A DNA stretch of 64,000 nucleotides from Flaccisagitta enflata (lineage: Eukaryota > Chaetognatha > Sagittoidea > Aphragmophora): contig OZ231126.1 of NCBI GenBank assembly GCA_965153355.1, positions 75,082,001-75,146,000 of the forward strand, read 5' to 3'. Shown here piece after piece: positions 33,916 to 44,475 of the stretch. The notes beneath the pieces were generated by a model. The model was not told where the DNA came from. It did no database searches and saw only the letters and a program-made list of their open reading frames with translations. Numbering within the stretch: the stretch's first letter is position 1; every line of letters begins with the position of its first letter. Made by a program: the position numbers and the translations under genes.

Positions 33916-34036
33916 CTTTCTCATAAGTAGAGTAAAATGTGAGTGACTCCAAAGCTAGCATCATGAAAGTTAATCAATGTGCATAACATGTTGACTGGCC
34001 ATGGATTAGGGTCAAATTTTTTTAAAAATGAGAAAC

Positions 34037-34212
34037 CACTGAGCCCTGCTCTAACGGACTCACCACCAACGGAACTCTGCCTACAACAGATGCAAATTCA
34101 TTGTCTCTTCAAGTGGATTTCTTTTATTTTCTCTGTTGGCAATAAAAGAAGTCCACCTATTACAGAAGAAAATTGTCAGTCCCCTGCAATCCGTTAGAGC
34201 GAGGTTCAACTG
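34037..34212. mobile_element. Tigger/pogo-like MITE, degenerate
   Basis: Contains gctctaacggactcaccac and ends ccgttagagcgaggttcaac followed by tg; compare 18608-18793. Confidence 0.7.
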
Positions 34213-34288
34213 TATTTTAGGTGATTGCATAAAAGTACCAAATTATAAGGTTTTCTCACAATCAGAGGTCTGAGTTTGAAGATTAATA

Positions 34289-35058
34289 GGGTGTCCAAAA
34301 AATTTGGCAAAAACATAATTGCACATAGACCATATTTTTAAGCGACCCAGTAAGCAAAAATTTAATATGTATCATTCTAATTAAATTTATTAGATGTTAG
34401 AACAAGCAGTTTTTTATATTGGCTTCCTTGGTTTGAAAGGAATGGAGTTATGTCTTAGACAAAATAAGAAATTTGGGGGATGTTTACCAATAAGATATGG
34501 CAGAGATTAACAATTTTTTAACCATGTTTTATATCAAATTTGGTATCCTTAATTGGACAAAAAATAGGTGGGTATGAAAGGTGGAACAATATCCCTCACT
34601 ATACCCAAACTGAATGTGTTATTGAAGCAGAACAATTCATCTTACTCAAAATTGGTTCCAGGCATTGAAGAAAGTTTGCTGTAATAATTTAAAATCAACC
34701 ATAAATTTTTTGTTTGTTCATTAAAGCTTGTTTTTCCAGAACACTCCAAGTGAACCTCTTCTTCCTTGTGCTGATCTTTTATTATGGATTTTTGCTGCAT
34801 GTTGGATACTAAAGATTCATAACTAACCAACCTTTATATTTTACTATTATTTTAATAAAAAAGATCAGTTCAAAATAGTTTATGAATGTGACTTCAGAGA
34901 CATCGTATGTATGGTGGCGTGATACTAAAGCGAAACAACATCAGTTTTGGGATCACATACATGTGACTATATACCATCTAATACATGTATCTGATCCAAA
35001 AACTGATGTTGTTTATGAATGTCCTTTTCAAAATTTTGCCTGATTTTTTGGACACCCT
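34289..35058. mobile_element. Inverted-repeat element with GGGTGTCC ends
   Basis: TA, then gggtgtccaaaaaatttggc at the left and gattttttggacaccc at the right. An internal palindrome around catacatgtgac/atacatgtatct lies near 34935-35010. No coding capacity. Confidence 0.7.
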
Positions 35059-35232
35059 GTTAAACCATGTCAGCAACACTATAGACTTCCTTAAACAAAG
35101 AAAAATTCCCCATAGTAAGCCTATGGTTTCTTGTTTGATTTTACACCCCAACTTAGATATTTGTAGAAAGGGCCAAAGTATATCAATACAAAAAATTTGA
35201 CCGAATTCCCGACAACCCTGTTGATTATTTTT

Positions 35233-35407
35233 AGTCGCGTGCTACACCCCACTTTGTCCATCGGTCAGTTGGTTGGTTGGTCACATTTTACTTTTTTTAT
35301 GATTTTTTTTTTGACCTTACTACTCCTGCCCAAATGGTCCGGTGACCTCAAATATGGCCCCTGCCCACCAGCAATTGACAGGGGTAGCTGTGTATCCAGC
35401 CTTGTTT
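35233..35407 (+). mobile_element. Dispersed palindrome-ended element
   Basis: Starts agtcgcgtgctacaccccac (half of the left palindrome deleted), standard core, and ends gcaattgacaggggtagctg...ccagccttg. Confidence 0.75.
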
Positions 35408-35898
35408 TGTTACCAACGGCCCGAAATTAGGATCAATGAAAAATATTGATATTCTGGGAAAAAATAAAAAAAGATTCAAAAAATAATAACTCGAAAAAAA
35501 AAATGATCTTGGAGACCTCTGGTTGGCGCCATTTGAAAGAAAAAAGTTAGCTCTTTCTTGGCTGTGAATATAAAAAAAATGTATTTTCTAAGTAAAAAAA
35601 TTAACTAAACTTCCTCAAGTGCTTTAAATTGAAAATGTAAAACCTCATTTCTCCCCTACGTCCCAAAAAGTCGAACTACGTTATTTGACTTTTTTCCAAT
35701 AAATTGTAGATAAGCAAAAGAATATCAAAAGAATAGACACATGAAAAATGTCTAATAAGAAATGATGGGAAAAACTAATTCAGAATGACAAAATGACAAT
35801 GTTTATGAATTTTTGCCTAACGGTGAGAGTCACGATTACTGGGTAACTGCAGAAAAAAAAGAGAAAAACAACTCACCTGTTGAGAGTTTGTTACTCAC

Positions 35899-36399
35899 CA
35901 TTCCATGATCCTGTTCTGTCTTTTCTTTGCAATCGTAACATAATTCAGAATGAATGTCCATAATCTTTCCCATCAGTCCATTGATCATGACAGTCACAAA
36001 CTGCAATTGTAACATCATTTCTTCCACGCTCAAAATCGCGTCATGTTGCTCCATCGTGACCGTCTCCTCCTGCTCTACCACCGCTTGCTTCCGCACCTCC
36101 GCACCTTCTTGCTCCTTCAAACTAATTTCTTGTTCCTTCAAACTAATTTCTTGCTCCTTCGGATTAGTTTCTCGCTCCTTCATCGCAACATCTCGCTCCT
36201 CACCTGCAGCATCTTGCTCCTTCCCCGTATCCTCTCGCTCCTTCCCCGCGTCATCTTGCTCCTTCGGCTTTTTTTCTTGCTCCTTCAGCGAGCCCTTCTT
36301 GTGCTCCCCTTTCTTCTGCTCCCCCTTCTTCTGCTCCCCCTTCTTCTGCTCCCCCTTCTTCTGCTCCACCTTCTTTGCTTTTCCTGCTGCCATTATCAT
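35899..36399 (-). CDS. SR-rich nuclear-type protein, exon 1 (N-terminal 167 residues)
   Basis: ATG at 36399 opens MIMAAGKAKKVEQKKGEQKK. KKGEQ pentapeptide repeats and KEQE-type acidic repeats follow (about residues 10-100). A conserved-looking segment then reads EEMMLQLQFVTVMINGLMGK and IMDIHSELCYDCKEKTEQDH. It ends GM at a strong donor gtgagt at 35898, in phase 0, compatible with the acceptor at 30767. A second gtgagt donor 22 bases further leaves phase 1 and would not fit the downstream exon. Together the two exons give about 1739 residues. A second in-frame ATG lies two codons later. Confidence 0.75.
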
Positions 36400-36911
36400 T
36401 GAGGTTTTCTCCCAAGAGAGATGGCAATTCAGACCCGTGTGTGTGTCACGGGCCCAATAGACCCGTGTATGTCACCAAACAATTTATATTTTTGGACGGT
36501 TTTATTTTTTTCAGAATCCATAATATTCCACCATCAGTAAAAAGCGGATCCCAAAAGCGCAAAAGCGAAAGTGAAACCGTTCATCGGTCGAAGTCGAGCC
36601 ATTTTATGAAACCATTAATCATTAATGATATTGTGGATTCAACCAGGCATATAAATCTCGGGCGATCCAAACACAGAAGTAGAGAAAGGGGGGGCAGTAA
36701 AAGTCACGAGGCTTCGTTTATCTAGTTCGTTGCTGCTCCCGTTTTAATGTACGAAATTCTCTCGCTCTCTTTCGAGGCACGATTATATTTCAAGATATGC
36801 GGGCTACTGAATGAGATCACTGAAACGACATATAACATGTATACAATGGAATTAATCGCTAACGAATGTGTTTGTTATCATAATGATATGCGTAAAGGAC
36901 AAATGATAGTA
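36400..36911. promoter_or_regulatory. Probable promoter/5' flank of the SR-rich gene
   Basis: Upstream (minus strand) of the start codon. It holds a gacccgtgt direct repeat (36431, 36471) and CpG-richer sequence around 36540-36720. No TATA box was identified. A plus-strand acceptor-like tttttttcag at about 36515 with an open frame of about 60 codons exists but was not accepted as a gene. Confidence 0.3.
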
Positions 36912-37197
36912 AACAAGGTCCGCTACCGGACCAATTGAAGCAGTTGCTCGCGGCAGGGCAGGGGCAGTTATGCGGCCATGCGGGTAGGCCGGGAGAGGCA
37001 TGTGGGTTGGGGCAATATTGCACAGAAATGAGTCTGCCTATTTTGCCTATTTTGCGTCATCTAAAAATTCGCGAAACGGACCGTCGGAGTTTGAACCTTG
37101 AGACCAGCGAACCTTCGGACCTTCGGACGGAGTGAAGGTTCTATGGACGTACCCTCTTTTAATATATAGATAAATAGAGTTGCTTAGCAAGCGACTA
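36912..37197 (-). mobile_element. Dispersed palindrome-ended element, degenerate
   Basis: Minus orientation: aacaaggtccgctaccggac at one end; gttgcttagcaagcgactaa hairpin at the other; ggcaggggcagttatgcggc core. Confidence 0.6.
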
Positions 37198-37463
37198 AAA
37201 GTTAAGTTTGCTTACCATTACTTGCACCTCTTTATCCCAATTGAGCTAACATTTCTTTTCTGGTCACAGATCACTTTCATTATAGTGATGGCAAAGTACA
37301 AGAGACGGTAGGAAACACAAATTTACAATGTTAGCAAGTATTCGTCAATGAAACGTATTGAAATGTCCCAATGGCGTCATTTATCGTTTTTGCGTAGGAA
37401 GGAAAAAGTAGTTTACATTCCGGTTATAAAATTGTTGTCGCTACGAGATTTGCGAGAGGAGGA

Positions 37464-37609
37464 AGACCGTTGAGAGAGACAGAGACAGAAACAGAGAGAT
37501 AGAGACAGAGATAGAGACAGAAAGAGAGACTACATGTTTATCACGTTTTAAAATCGTCGACGATGCGGAGATAAAAACTCTTGTTAAAGTTGATTAGCAG
37601 GTTTTCTCG

Positions 37610-37665
<56 letters not shown>

Positions 37666-37683
37666 CAGACAGACAGACAGGGA
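37464..37683. repeat. (GA)n / (GACA)n microsatellites
   Basis: GA-rich tract at 37464-37530 and a purer GA tract at 37616-37660 followed by GACA. Confidence 0.93.
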
Positions 37684-37782
37684 CGCGAACCAACACAGAC
37701 TGACAGAGTCAAAGAGACACGTAATCATTTATTGTAACCTGAAGTCAACTGAAACGCTGAGCCAATAGTACATTTGGGTCTA

Positions 37783-38415
37783 TAGATACTGTGCGATGGG
37801 AGCAATGACGACCTAGACTGGAGGATAGATTTGAGGTATCCTAATTTTGTTTGTATTATAAAACATTTGAGATCTTGTCTAATTAAAGATTGCTCTATTG
37901 AGTGAATGTATATGTATTTGCGTCTCTTAAACTTCAACTTGTGACTTGACCTCATCAAAATTTCATTTTTCAAGAATCTAACCTATTTCATTAGATCTAA
38001 CCTATTTCATTAGATCTGACCTATTTCATTAGATAGTTTTGAGAAAAAAAATCAGCTCAATCGGACTATTTTTACAAGTTTTACAGCTTTCTTTTTTAAA
38101 CAAAAGTAATGCAAATTAGTTTTTAGATAAAACTTAAAATGGCTATAAAACCTAAAAAATAGACTGATTGAGTGGATTTTTTTTTCCGAACTGTATAAAA
38201 TTTTCCACACGCTCTATTGAGGTTGGTAAGAACTTTGAAAAATGAAGTCTTGATGAGGTCAAGTCCCAAGTTGAAATTTGAGAGACGCAAATATTTTCAT
38301 TCAATAGAGCAACTTTTAATTAGCTTTAATCTCAAATATCTTATTATATAAATGAAATTACGATATCTAAAATCTATCTTCCAGTCTAGGTTGTCATTGC
38401 TCCCATCGTTCTGTA
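37783..38415. mobile_element. Foldback element with about 190-bp inverted arms
   Basis: gatgggagcaatgacgacct...gacttgacctcatcaa at the left is answered by ttgatgaggtcaagtc...aggttgtcattgctcccatc at the right. The loop contains a triple direct repeat of ctaacctatttcattagat. Confidence 0.85.
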
Positions 38416-38920
38416 GTTTGAGACAAATTTAAGTAGGCAGAAAGGAGGTACTGTGCGGCGCCTAATTAAGTAGCGAGTACATTAAAAGCTAACTGATTCA
38501 GTTCTAGCTATTTGAAACATTCAAAATCTTCAAATCTTCAAATGTTCTACAAATCAAGTACAATCCCAATCTTGTGTCTTGATTTGCTCATTAGTTATAC
38601 AATTTCAAAGAGGAGAAGTGATTTGCAAGCATCCATCACTGAACAGCTATAGACAAAACACAAAGGCGACTTTGTTTTGCTTCGAAAGATTGATATAACA
38701 AGTGACGCTGAGTCACAATCGTTGCGGACGGGTGAGCAGGGGCGTAAAAACCCCATAAACACCCTCGCTCACCTCACACACATTCGCTCAAACACTCCAG
38801 AAATTTCTGCATATGTGAAAGCATAGGTCATCGTCCTCTTCGGGGCCGCTGTCCAAAAATGGAAAGATTGATGAGAAAGGAAAAAAATAAAACATAACGA
38901 TATAAGCCTTTTCGGTAAAT
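38416..38920. other. No gene; fragments of dispersed repeats
   Basis: Contains gtgacgctgagtcacaatcg...ggacgggtgagcagg (38700-38750), a fragment of the GTCAC-ended subtype, and tcttcggggccgctgtcc (38835-38855), related to the foldback at 8385. Confidence 0.5.
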
Positions 38921-38921
38921 G

Positions 38922-39128
38922 AACAAGGCCGGATACACGTCTACCTCAGTCGCGTGCGGGTGGGTAGGGGCCGTATTTGAGGTCATTTAATCACTTGGGC
39001 AGGAGCAGTGAGGCCATAGACCGCAAAAACCCAAAAAAAGTAAAGTGTGACGGACGGACCAACGGACGGACCGACAGACCGACGGACGGACCGACAAAGC
39101 GGGGTGTAGAGTCGCGTAGCACGCGACT
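38922..39128 (-). mobile_element. Dispersed palindrome-ended element, full copy
   Basis: Minus orientation: caaggccggatacacgtcta...agtcgcgtgcgggtgggtag at one end; gtagagtcgcgtagcacgcg at the other. Confidence 0.85.
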
Positions 39129-39346
39129 AAAAGAAAAAACTCTTGAACTTTCGTAAGCAAAATTATCGTTAATTCAATTTAATGAGAATAAAACAATATG
39201 CGAACAAGGCCACTTTTTAAGTTGAGCCAGTTGTTTGGGATGACATCGAGAATCGACATACGGTGAGATATAACGAGGCATTTTCCGTTAAGCATTTCGG
39301 TGGAAACAAATGGCGGATATATAGACATTTTCAGTAAAGCTTTTTT

Positions 39347-39504
39347 AGTCGCGTGCTACGCGACTCTACACCCCGCTTTGTCCGTCGGTTGGTCTGTTGG
39401 TCACTCTTTACTTTTTTATGATTCTCTGCCCTGCTCCTCATAAATGTTCTGGTGACTCAACTGATGCCCACCCGCACGTGAGGTGAGCCCTGATCCGGCC
39501 TTTT
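39347..39504 (+). mobile_element. Dispersed palindrome-ended element, shortened
   Basis: Starts agtcgcgtgctacgcgactc and ends cccacccgcacgtgaggtga...gatccggcctttt. Confidence 0.75.
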
Positions 39505-39599
39505 GTGAAAAGTACTTAGATAATAACTAGAATTAACAAGAAGGAGAAACGAGGTCGAGATATTTACAGGTAAGAATGACTTTAGTTTACGAATTGACA

Positions 39600-39888
39600 A
39601 CTAAGAACTGATGAGAAGACCAAATGACTTTTAATGAATGACTTGACTTTTAGAAAGACTTAAAAATCAAAAATGACTAAAATGCCTAAAAACCTAATGA
39701 CCAAAAATAACTTCAAATGAAATCAGTTAAATGACAAAGACTTAGAATGACTCAAAATGACTGAGAAAATTACTGACAAAAATGCAAATGTGCGTGACGA
39801 ATTTATTCAAAGAAATCGCGGAGTTACTACAAGACTTCGGACGGACGGACCGACCACACATGTAAGTCGCGTTCTCTGCGACTAAAAA
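39600..39888 (-). mobile_element. Dispersed element fragment with decamer repeats
   Basis: AATGACTTAAAAA-like units lead to ggacggacggaccgaccaca and gtcgcgttctctgcgacta, the element's palindromic end in minus orientation. The other end was not identified. Confidence 0.55.
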
Positions 39889-40558
39889 AATTATTCGCGC
39901 CCAATGAAATCGCATGTCTTTTGGCAAAACTTGCATTTCCCTTGCTTATTTTCAACATATGACATCGCTCTCTGTCTCTCCGTCTCTCTTCTCTTCTTCA
40001 GATGAAGCATTCAAAAACAGGTTTTCAGAATCTGGAACTTCATATCCTTAAACCTTATGACGTTCGTGCGTTTGTCCAGCTCTCTGTTAAAGATAAAGAT
40101 TACTTGAAAGAAAGAAGTTCATTTCAGAAGGAAGAGGGGAAAAGAAGAGGAAGAAGAGGAGGGAGCGAATGATGAGGAGGATAAAAAGGGGAAAAGTACC
40201 GAAATTTGGAATCATGACCCTTATAGAAAAAATTGATGATTAATTGAGAGACATGATGACGTCCGTTCTGAGGTTTGATGACATAGAAATATCTTTTCTT
40301 AAATGGGACGGCTTTGATTTTTGGGTTGCAAGCCCTGACATGACGTAAAGGAATTTAAAGATTAAAACATCATTTTTGATGATTTGGCAAAATAGTAGGC
40401 AAATTGGATGACAAACTGGTGGGCAGAGGGAAATATTACTCTTACCTTCCAAGTCGCAGAGCAAGATCATTATAACTTTAGACTACAAAATTCAACAATG
40501 AACTTAACCTATGAGAATTTCCGATATCCTACCACCCTTTTGTTCCTACCCTCTTTTT

Positions 40559-40757
40559 AGTCGCGTGCACGCGACTCTACAACCCGCTTTGTCCGTCGGT
40601 TGGTCGGTCGGTCGGTCGGTCAGTTGGTCACACTTTACTTTTTTTTATGATTTTATTTCTTTGACCTCACTGCTCCTGCCCAAATAGTCTGGTGACCTCA
40701 AATATGGCCCCTGCCCACCCGCACGCGACTTCGGTAGCCGTGTATCCGGCCTTGTTT
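40559..40757 (+). mobile_element. Dispersed palindrome-ended element, full copy
   Basis: Perfect left palindrome gtcgcgtgcacgcgac and right end gcacgcgacttcggtagccg...ccggccttgttt, 70 bp upstream of Piezo exon 6. Confidence 0.85.
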
Positions 40758-40828
40758 AAATCAACACACCTTTTTTTAACGATTAAATTGCATGCTTCTC
40801 TTTTCTTCTCCTTTTTGCTCGTATTCAG

Positions 40829-40965
40829 GATTTCAGTTCCTATTGGCTTTGCTCTCCGGTTCCATCGACTCGTTCATCGATATTTTGAACGACATTTCCA
40901 AAGATTATCGTTATGTGTCCAAAGTCCTCGCAGTTGAGAAGAAGATACTCAAAGCTAAAGGAGAG
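40829..40965 (+). CDS. piezo: Piezo channel, exon 6 of window (clasp helix)
   Basis: Acceptor ctcgtattcag, then FQFLLALLSGSIDSFIDILN and DISKDYRYVSKVLAVEKKIL, ending KAKGE at donor GAG|gtaaaa. The spacing and residues follow the vertebrate Piezo helix that precedes the variable clasp linker (of the form MQFLW..L...D.L..WL....KDHR..S.VL..E...L, as recalled). Entry phase 1 matches exon 5, exit phase 0. The distal half of this exon with its donor is duplicated several times downstream. Cytoplasmic. Confidence 0.8.
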
Positions 40966-41629
40966 GTAAAAGAAGGAATGAATCAATAAATGAATGAATG
41001 GAGCATTTAAAGAATGAATGAATGGCATTTCTAAAGACAATCGTTATTTTTCTACGCTCTTTTGATGTTGAAAGGAAAATACTCAATGCGTAAGGAGAGG
41101 TAAAAGAAAGAATGAATGAATGAATGAATGAATGAATTAATGAATGGAGCAATGAATGAATAACATTTCCAAAGACAGTCTCTGTTTGTTGAGAAGAAGA
41201 TACTCAAAGCTGAAGGAGAGGTAAAGTAATGAGTGAGTGAGTGAGTGAGTAAGTGAGTGAGTGAGTGAGTAGGTGAGTGAATGATTGGAGGAATGGATGG
41301 ATGAATGACATTTCCAAAGAGAATCGATTTAATTCCAAACACTTATTGTTGAGTGGAAGATACTCAGAGCTAATGGTTAAGTAAAATAGTTTAATGGATG
41401 AATACGACGGAGAGCATCCGACGACAAGAATTAGTGTGTCAACAGGGGTCAAAATAGAAGATTTCATGAGAACGAAAAGAAGAAATAGCATAAAAAAAAA
41501 TCATTTGGGTATATCATAGTAAATGTCTTATTGCAAAATTTGCATTCAAATAGGACAAAAGAGCAAGTAAAGCTATTATTAACTAAATATTTTCACTTGA
41601 AAATTTTGAAAATTCAATTTTTGTTCACT

Positions 41630-41785
41630 GATAGGAGGCTTGTTAAAATTATAACTTTGCATAGAAAATGAAAAAATGCCAAAATGAAGAACATAGCCGC
41701 CTTCCAGAATTGATTACAGAGGCGGCTATGTTCTTAGAAATGCAAAATTTCTTTGCATTTAGGAGTCTTATAATTTTAACAGCAG
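41630..41785. mobile_element. Small hairpin element
   Basis: ttgttaaaattataactttgc...gaacatagccgcct at the left pairs with aggcggctatgttc...gcaaa...cttataattttaac at the right. Confidence 0.7.
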
Positions 41786-42334
41786 CAATGAGATAAAAAA
41801 TGTAAGCACAATTTTCATAAAACTCCTTATTTTCTTTGCTTTTCTAATGTGAATTGCTGATTTCAAGGTTCTTTTTAAGTCAGCATATGGCAAAGACATA
41901 CACACAGAGTATTTCTGAAGACAATTTGTCACATGAAAATATCTGTTGCATCATAATCATTCAAGAATAGTTCAATAAATGGGATGAAACACTAAATTGT
42001 GACATCAAATGCTCGCCGTCATACATAAATGAATGAATGAATGAATGAATGAATGAATGAATGAATGAATGGAGAAATGAACGATGGCATTTCAAAGATT
42101 ATTTTTATGCGTGGGAAGTCCTGTTCAGGAGGGGATATACAAGGAGAGGCAAATGAATTGATGATTGGATGAATGAATGAATGAATGAATAAATGATGAA
42201 TGAATGGCTGAATGAATTTACAAAACTCCGGATTATAAGAGACCGACAAATTTTATCTGATATAATATATGATATAGGCGGAATTCTATTTTAGCCAAAA
42301 TAGGAAATAGAATAAAATGGGTTGAAGTAACCAA

Positions 42335-42400
42335 AAATCAGTGTCTGTTTTAGGCGGAATTCAGTTAAAAGCAGGTCCGTTGAAGCGGGGTTCAACTGTC
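42335..42400. mobile_element. Right end of a Tigger-like MITE
   Basis: ccgttgaagcggggttcaac followed by tg is the usual inverted end; the left end is absent. Confidence 0.6.
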
Positions 42401-42557
42401 AATGAATGATTGATTGCGTGACATTTCCAAAGATAGTCATTGCAAATTTATTGAAAGGAATATTATTAAAGTGAAAAAAGAGTTGACTGAATAAGTGAAT
42501 GAATTAACATAAAAACTTAAAAGCCTATATTTAAAAACAAACCAAACCTAAAAGATA

Positions 42558-43130
42558 CAGTAGATCTCATCTAGACTTGAGATAACGGGGGCAAGCATTG
42601 TGGAAAGACGAATGAAGGCAGGGGAGCGATATTTGGATCATAGACTAATCAAAGGATGATTATTTCCCCATGCTAGCTGGTTGCCATGGAAACACATTTC
42701 CATGTATTCTCGCTAAAGTATCAATATTTTGAGAGATTTTTTTAGGGAACATTGCTTGAAATAAAATTTGCTACAACTTTCCCTCAGTATGTTCTGTAAG
42801 AATGTCGCTTGTTTGGCCGTTGCTATGGAGCGTATCCATGTGTGACAACCCCTAGCAACTGTTAAACGAGCGACATTCTTACAGAACATACTGTGGGAAA
42901 ATTGCAGCAAATTTCATTTTAAGCAATGTTCCCTAAAAAAATCTCTGAAAATATTGATACTTTAGCGAGAATACATGGAAATGTGTTCCCATGGCAACCA
43001 GCTATCGTGGGCAATAAAGTATCCCATTATTAGTCCATGTTTGAAATATCACTCCCCTAGCTTCATTTGTTTTCCTACAGTACTTGCCCCCGCTATCTCA
43101 AGTCTAGACGAGATCTACTGCAGAAAGATA
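42558..43130. mobile_element. Hairpin MITE with CAGTAGATCTC ends
   Basis: cagtagatctcatctagact at the left and agtctagacgagatctactg at the right. Almost the whole length is inverted-repetitive (ggttgccatggaaacaca against tgtgttcccatggcaacc; gagcgacattcttacagaac in the centre). Confidence 0.9.
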
Positions 43131-43151
43131 CTGGTTTGAAAAATATCATAA

Positions 43152-43660
43152 AGTAGATGTAGTCTAGACTTGGAAATATGGGGGAGCACATAAGCTGAGC
43201 GTCAGTACCGTGAGGGGACTGATATTTTGCTGGTGTAATGTGTAGACCCTAAGGGGTTGACGATGGGGTATGGCATCCCCCTACGGCTTAGCTTACAAAA
43301 AAAACTTTTAGTATAAAACATTGGGATCAATCACTTTTATGGCAGAATTTCAGCTTCATCCATTTGCTACAATTGCAAAACCAGCTTAGGATTTGAACCT
43401 GGAACATTTAAAGAAATAAACTGATAAGGATGAACCTGAAGTCAAGTGAGTTAACCACTAGACCAATTCTGGCAGCAATTGAAAAGGAGCAAATTTGATT
43501 TTGTATATTTAAAAAGAATTTTCTATGTACAGAGCTGCCATACCCCATTGTCAACCCTATGAGACATGAGCATTATACACACATAGTTTCATCTTGTTAG
43601 CACAAATGATATTTAGCATGTGAGGGCCCCCGTATTTTCAAGAATAGACGACATCTACTG
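43152..43660. mobile_element. Second AGTAGATGT-ended inverted-repeat element carrying tRNA-like boxes
   Basis: agtagatgtagtctagac at the left and gaatagacgacatctact at the right are related to the preceding element's ends. Internal inverted pair: ggggttgacgatggggtatg and cataccccattgtcaaccct. A tRNA-like segment lies at 43389-43470 on the minus strand. Confidence 0.7.
43389..43474 (-). tRNA. tRNA-like sequence (pseudogene or SINE head)
   Basis: The minus strand has an A-box-like tggtctagtggttaa (43451-43465) and a B-box-like ggttcaaatcc (43389-43399), with ccag...ctgg able to pair at the ends. The distance between boxes is longer than in a normal tRNA and a standard cloverleaf was not built. 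More likely a tRNA-derived repeat than an active gene. Confidence 0.4.
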
Positions 43661-43676
43661 TATGCATTTTTGAATA

Positions 43677-43956
43677 AGTGACGCGATGTCACAATGTCGT
43701 TGCGGACAGATGGGCAGGGGCAGCCAACCCCCATCCACACCCAACGCCCCACCCAATCCCCCTTCCAACACAGACACATACACAAAAAACTTCTAAAATC
43801 TTTGTTTTCCCACTTTTCGACTCGTGCTCACGGACCAACGGGCGGACGGACGGACGGACGGACGGACGGACGGACGGACGGACGGACGGACGGACGGACG
43901 GACGGACGGACGGACGGACGGACAAAGCCTTTTATAGAGTTGCGTGTCCGCAACTA
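43677..43956 (-). mobile_element. Dispersed palindrome-ended element, GTTGCGGAC subtype
   Basis: Minus orientation: gtgacgcgatgtcacaatgtcgttgcggac at the 3' side and gttgcgtgtccgcaac (as read on the plus strand) at the 5' side. The GACG tract is expanded to about 80 bp (43843-43923). Confidence 0.8.
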
Positions 43957-44316
43957 AAAACAAATCTAGGGGAACAAAAAATGCCATAGATACACCCAAA
44001 GTTTTTCATGAGGAAACACAGTGATTTTAGATACTCCGTGATCATTTTCTATTTTATTTATTTCTTTTCCCAGTATATGGTGACAGCCCTTACGATTATT
44101 TCACTGGCGCTTTTTAACGAGTTGCGTAGTCACTATTATGCCAATGTGAAAAAATCAGCTTTCTGGACTCTAAACCTTATCCATTCCTTAGATGTCCCTC
44201 CCCATGATTTAGTTAATTATTTATTGATGATACAAATCAAAAGAGTAATGATTAGTCCAAGAATCCACCGTTATACATGTACATGCATTACCTAACTTTG
44301 GTTTCGGCCCCCTTAG

Positions 44317-44475
44317 ATTCTCGATGATGATCGAGATCCCCGATCTTCATCATCATCATCCTCAACCTCCTCAACCTCTTCATCGAGACCCCAACAAAGT
44401 TGTCAAAAGACTTCTGAACCTTGCATAATGGCAATAGGAGTCGGGGATTCCATGGATAGCGAAGACTTGCCTTTG
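44317..44475 (+). CDS. piezo: Piezo channel, exon 7 of window
   Basis: Acceptor ggcccccttag and 53 codons in phase 0: ILDDDRDPRSSSSSSSTSST, a Ser-rich acidic linker, then a Cys-containing stretch and MAIGVGDSMDSEDLPL, at donor TTTG|gtaggg. Phase agrees with exon 6 before it and exon 8 after it. Ser/Thr-rich acidic sequence here is normal for the Piezo clasp linker. The donor is followed by tandem copies of itself (44476-44665). Confidence 0.6.

Larger units (their letters stand above)
30767..35898 (-). other. Intron of the SR-rich gene
   Basis: Phase-0 intron of 5.1 kb joining the exons at 35899-36399 and 26048-30766. It carries several dispersed elements, CT microsatellites and two inverted-repeat elements. 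An additional small exon cannot be excluded. Confidence 0.55.
41022..42490 (+). repeat. Array of partial copies of Piezo exon 6 tail with GAAT/GAGT repeats
   Basis: Diverged copies of the exon segment acatttccaaaga...gagaagaagatactcaaagct plus donor gagaggtaaa occur at about 41022-41110, 41162-41230, 41308-41385, 42084-42160 and 42420-42490. They are separated or followed by GAAT or GAGT microsatellites. Copies 1 and 2 keep a GAG|gtaaa donor; copy 3 reads ggttaagtaaaa; copy 4 has gagaggcaaa. Coding frames are broken by substitutions and gaps, so none is a convincing exon. Downstream of copy 3 a separate hairpin lies at 41630-41785. Confidence 0.8.

Noticed and set aside
36515-36723. Possible plus-strand exon reading NIPPSVKSGSQKRKSESE
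   Set aside because: An acceptor-like tttttttcag and an open frame to a stop are present, but there is no partner exon. It lies in the promoter of the minus-strand SR-rich gene.
37279-37310. Micro-exon reading ITFIIVMAKYKRR
   Set aside because: Acceptor and donor are plausible, but it is too short and no neighbouring exon in compatible phase was found.
40126-40235. Acidic exon candidate (KEEEEGANDEEDKKGK)
   Set aside because: No clear donor, and its phase does not fit between Piezo exons 5 and 6, which already join in phase.
43843-43923. GACG array considered as a CRISPR or regulatory array
   Set aside because: It is a simple tetranucleotide expansion inside a dispersed element; no spacers.
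44075-44295. Exon candidate after tttcccag (YMVTALTIISLALFNELR)
   Set aside because: No donor in usable phase was found, and Piezo exons 6 and 7 fit each other without it.
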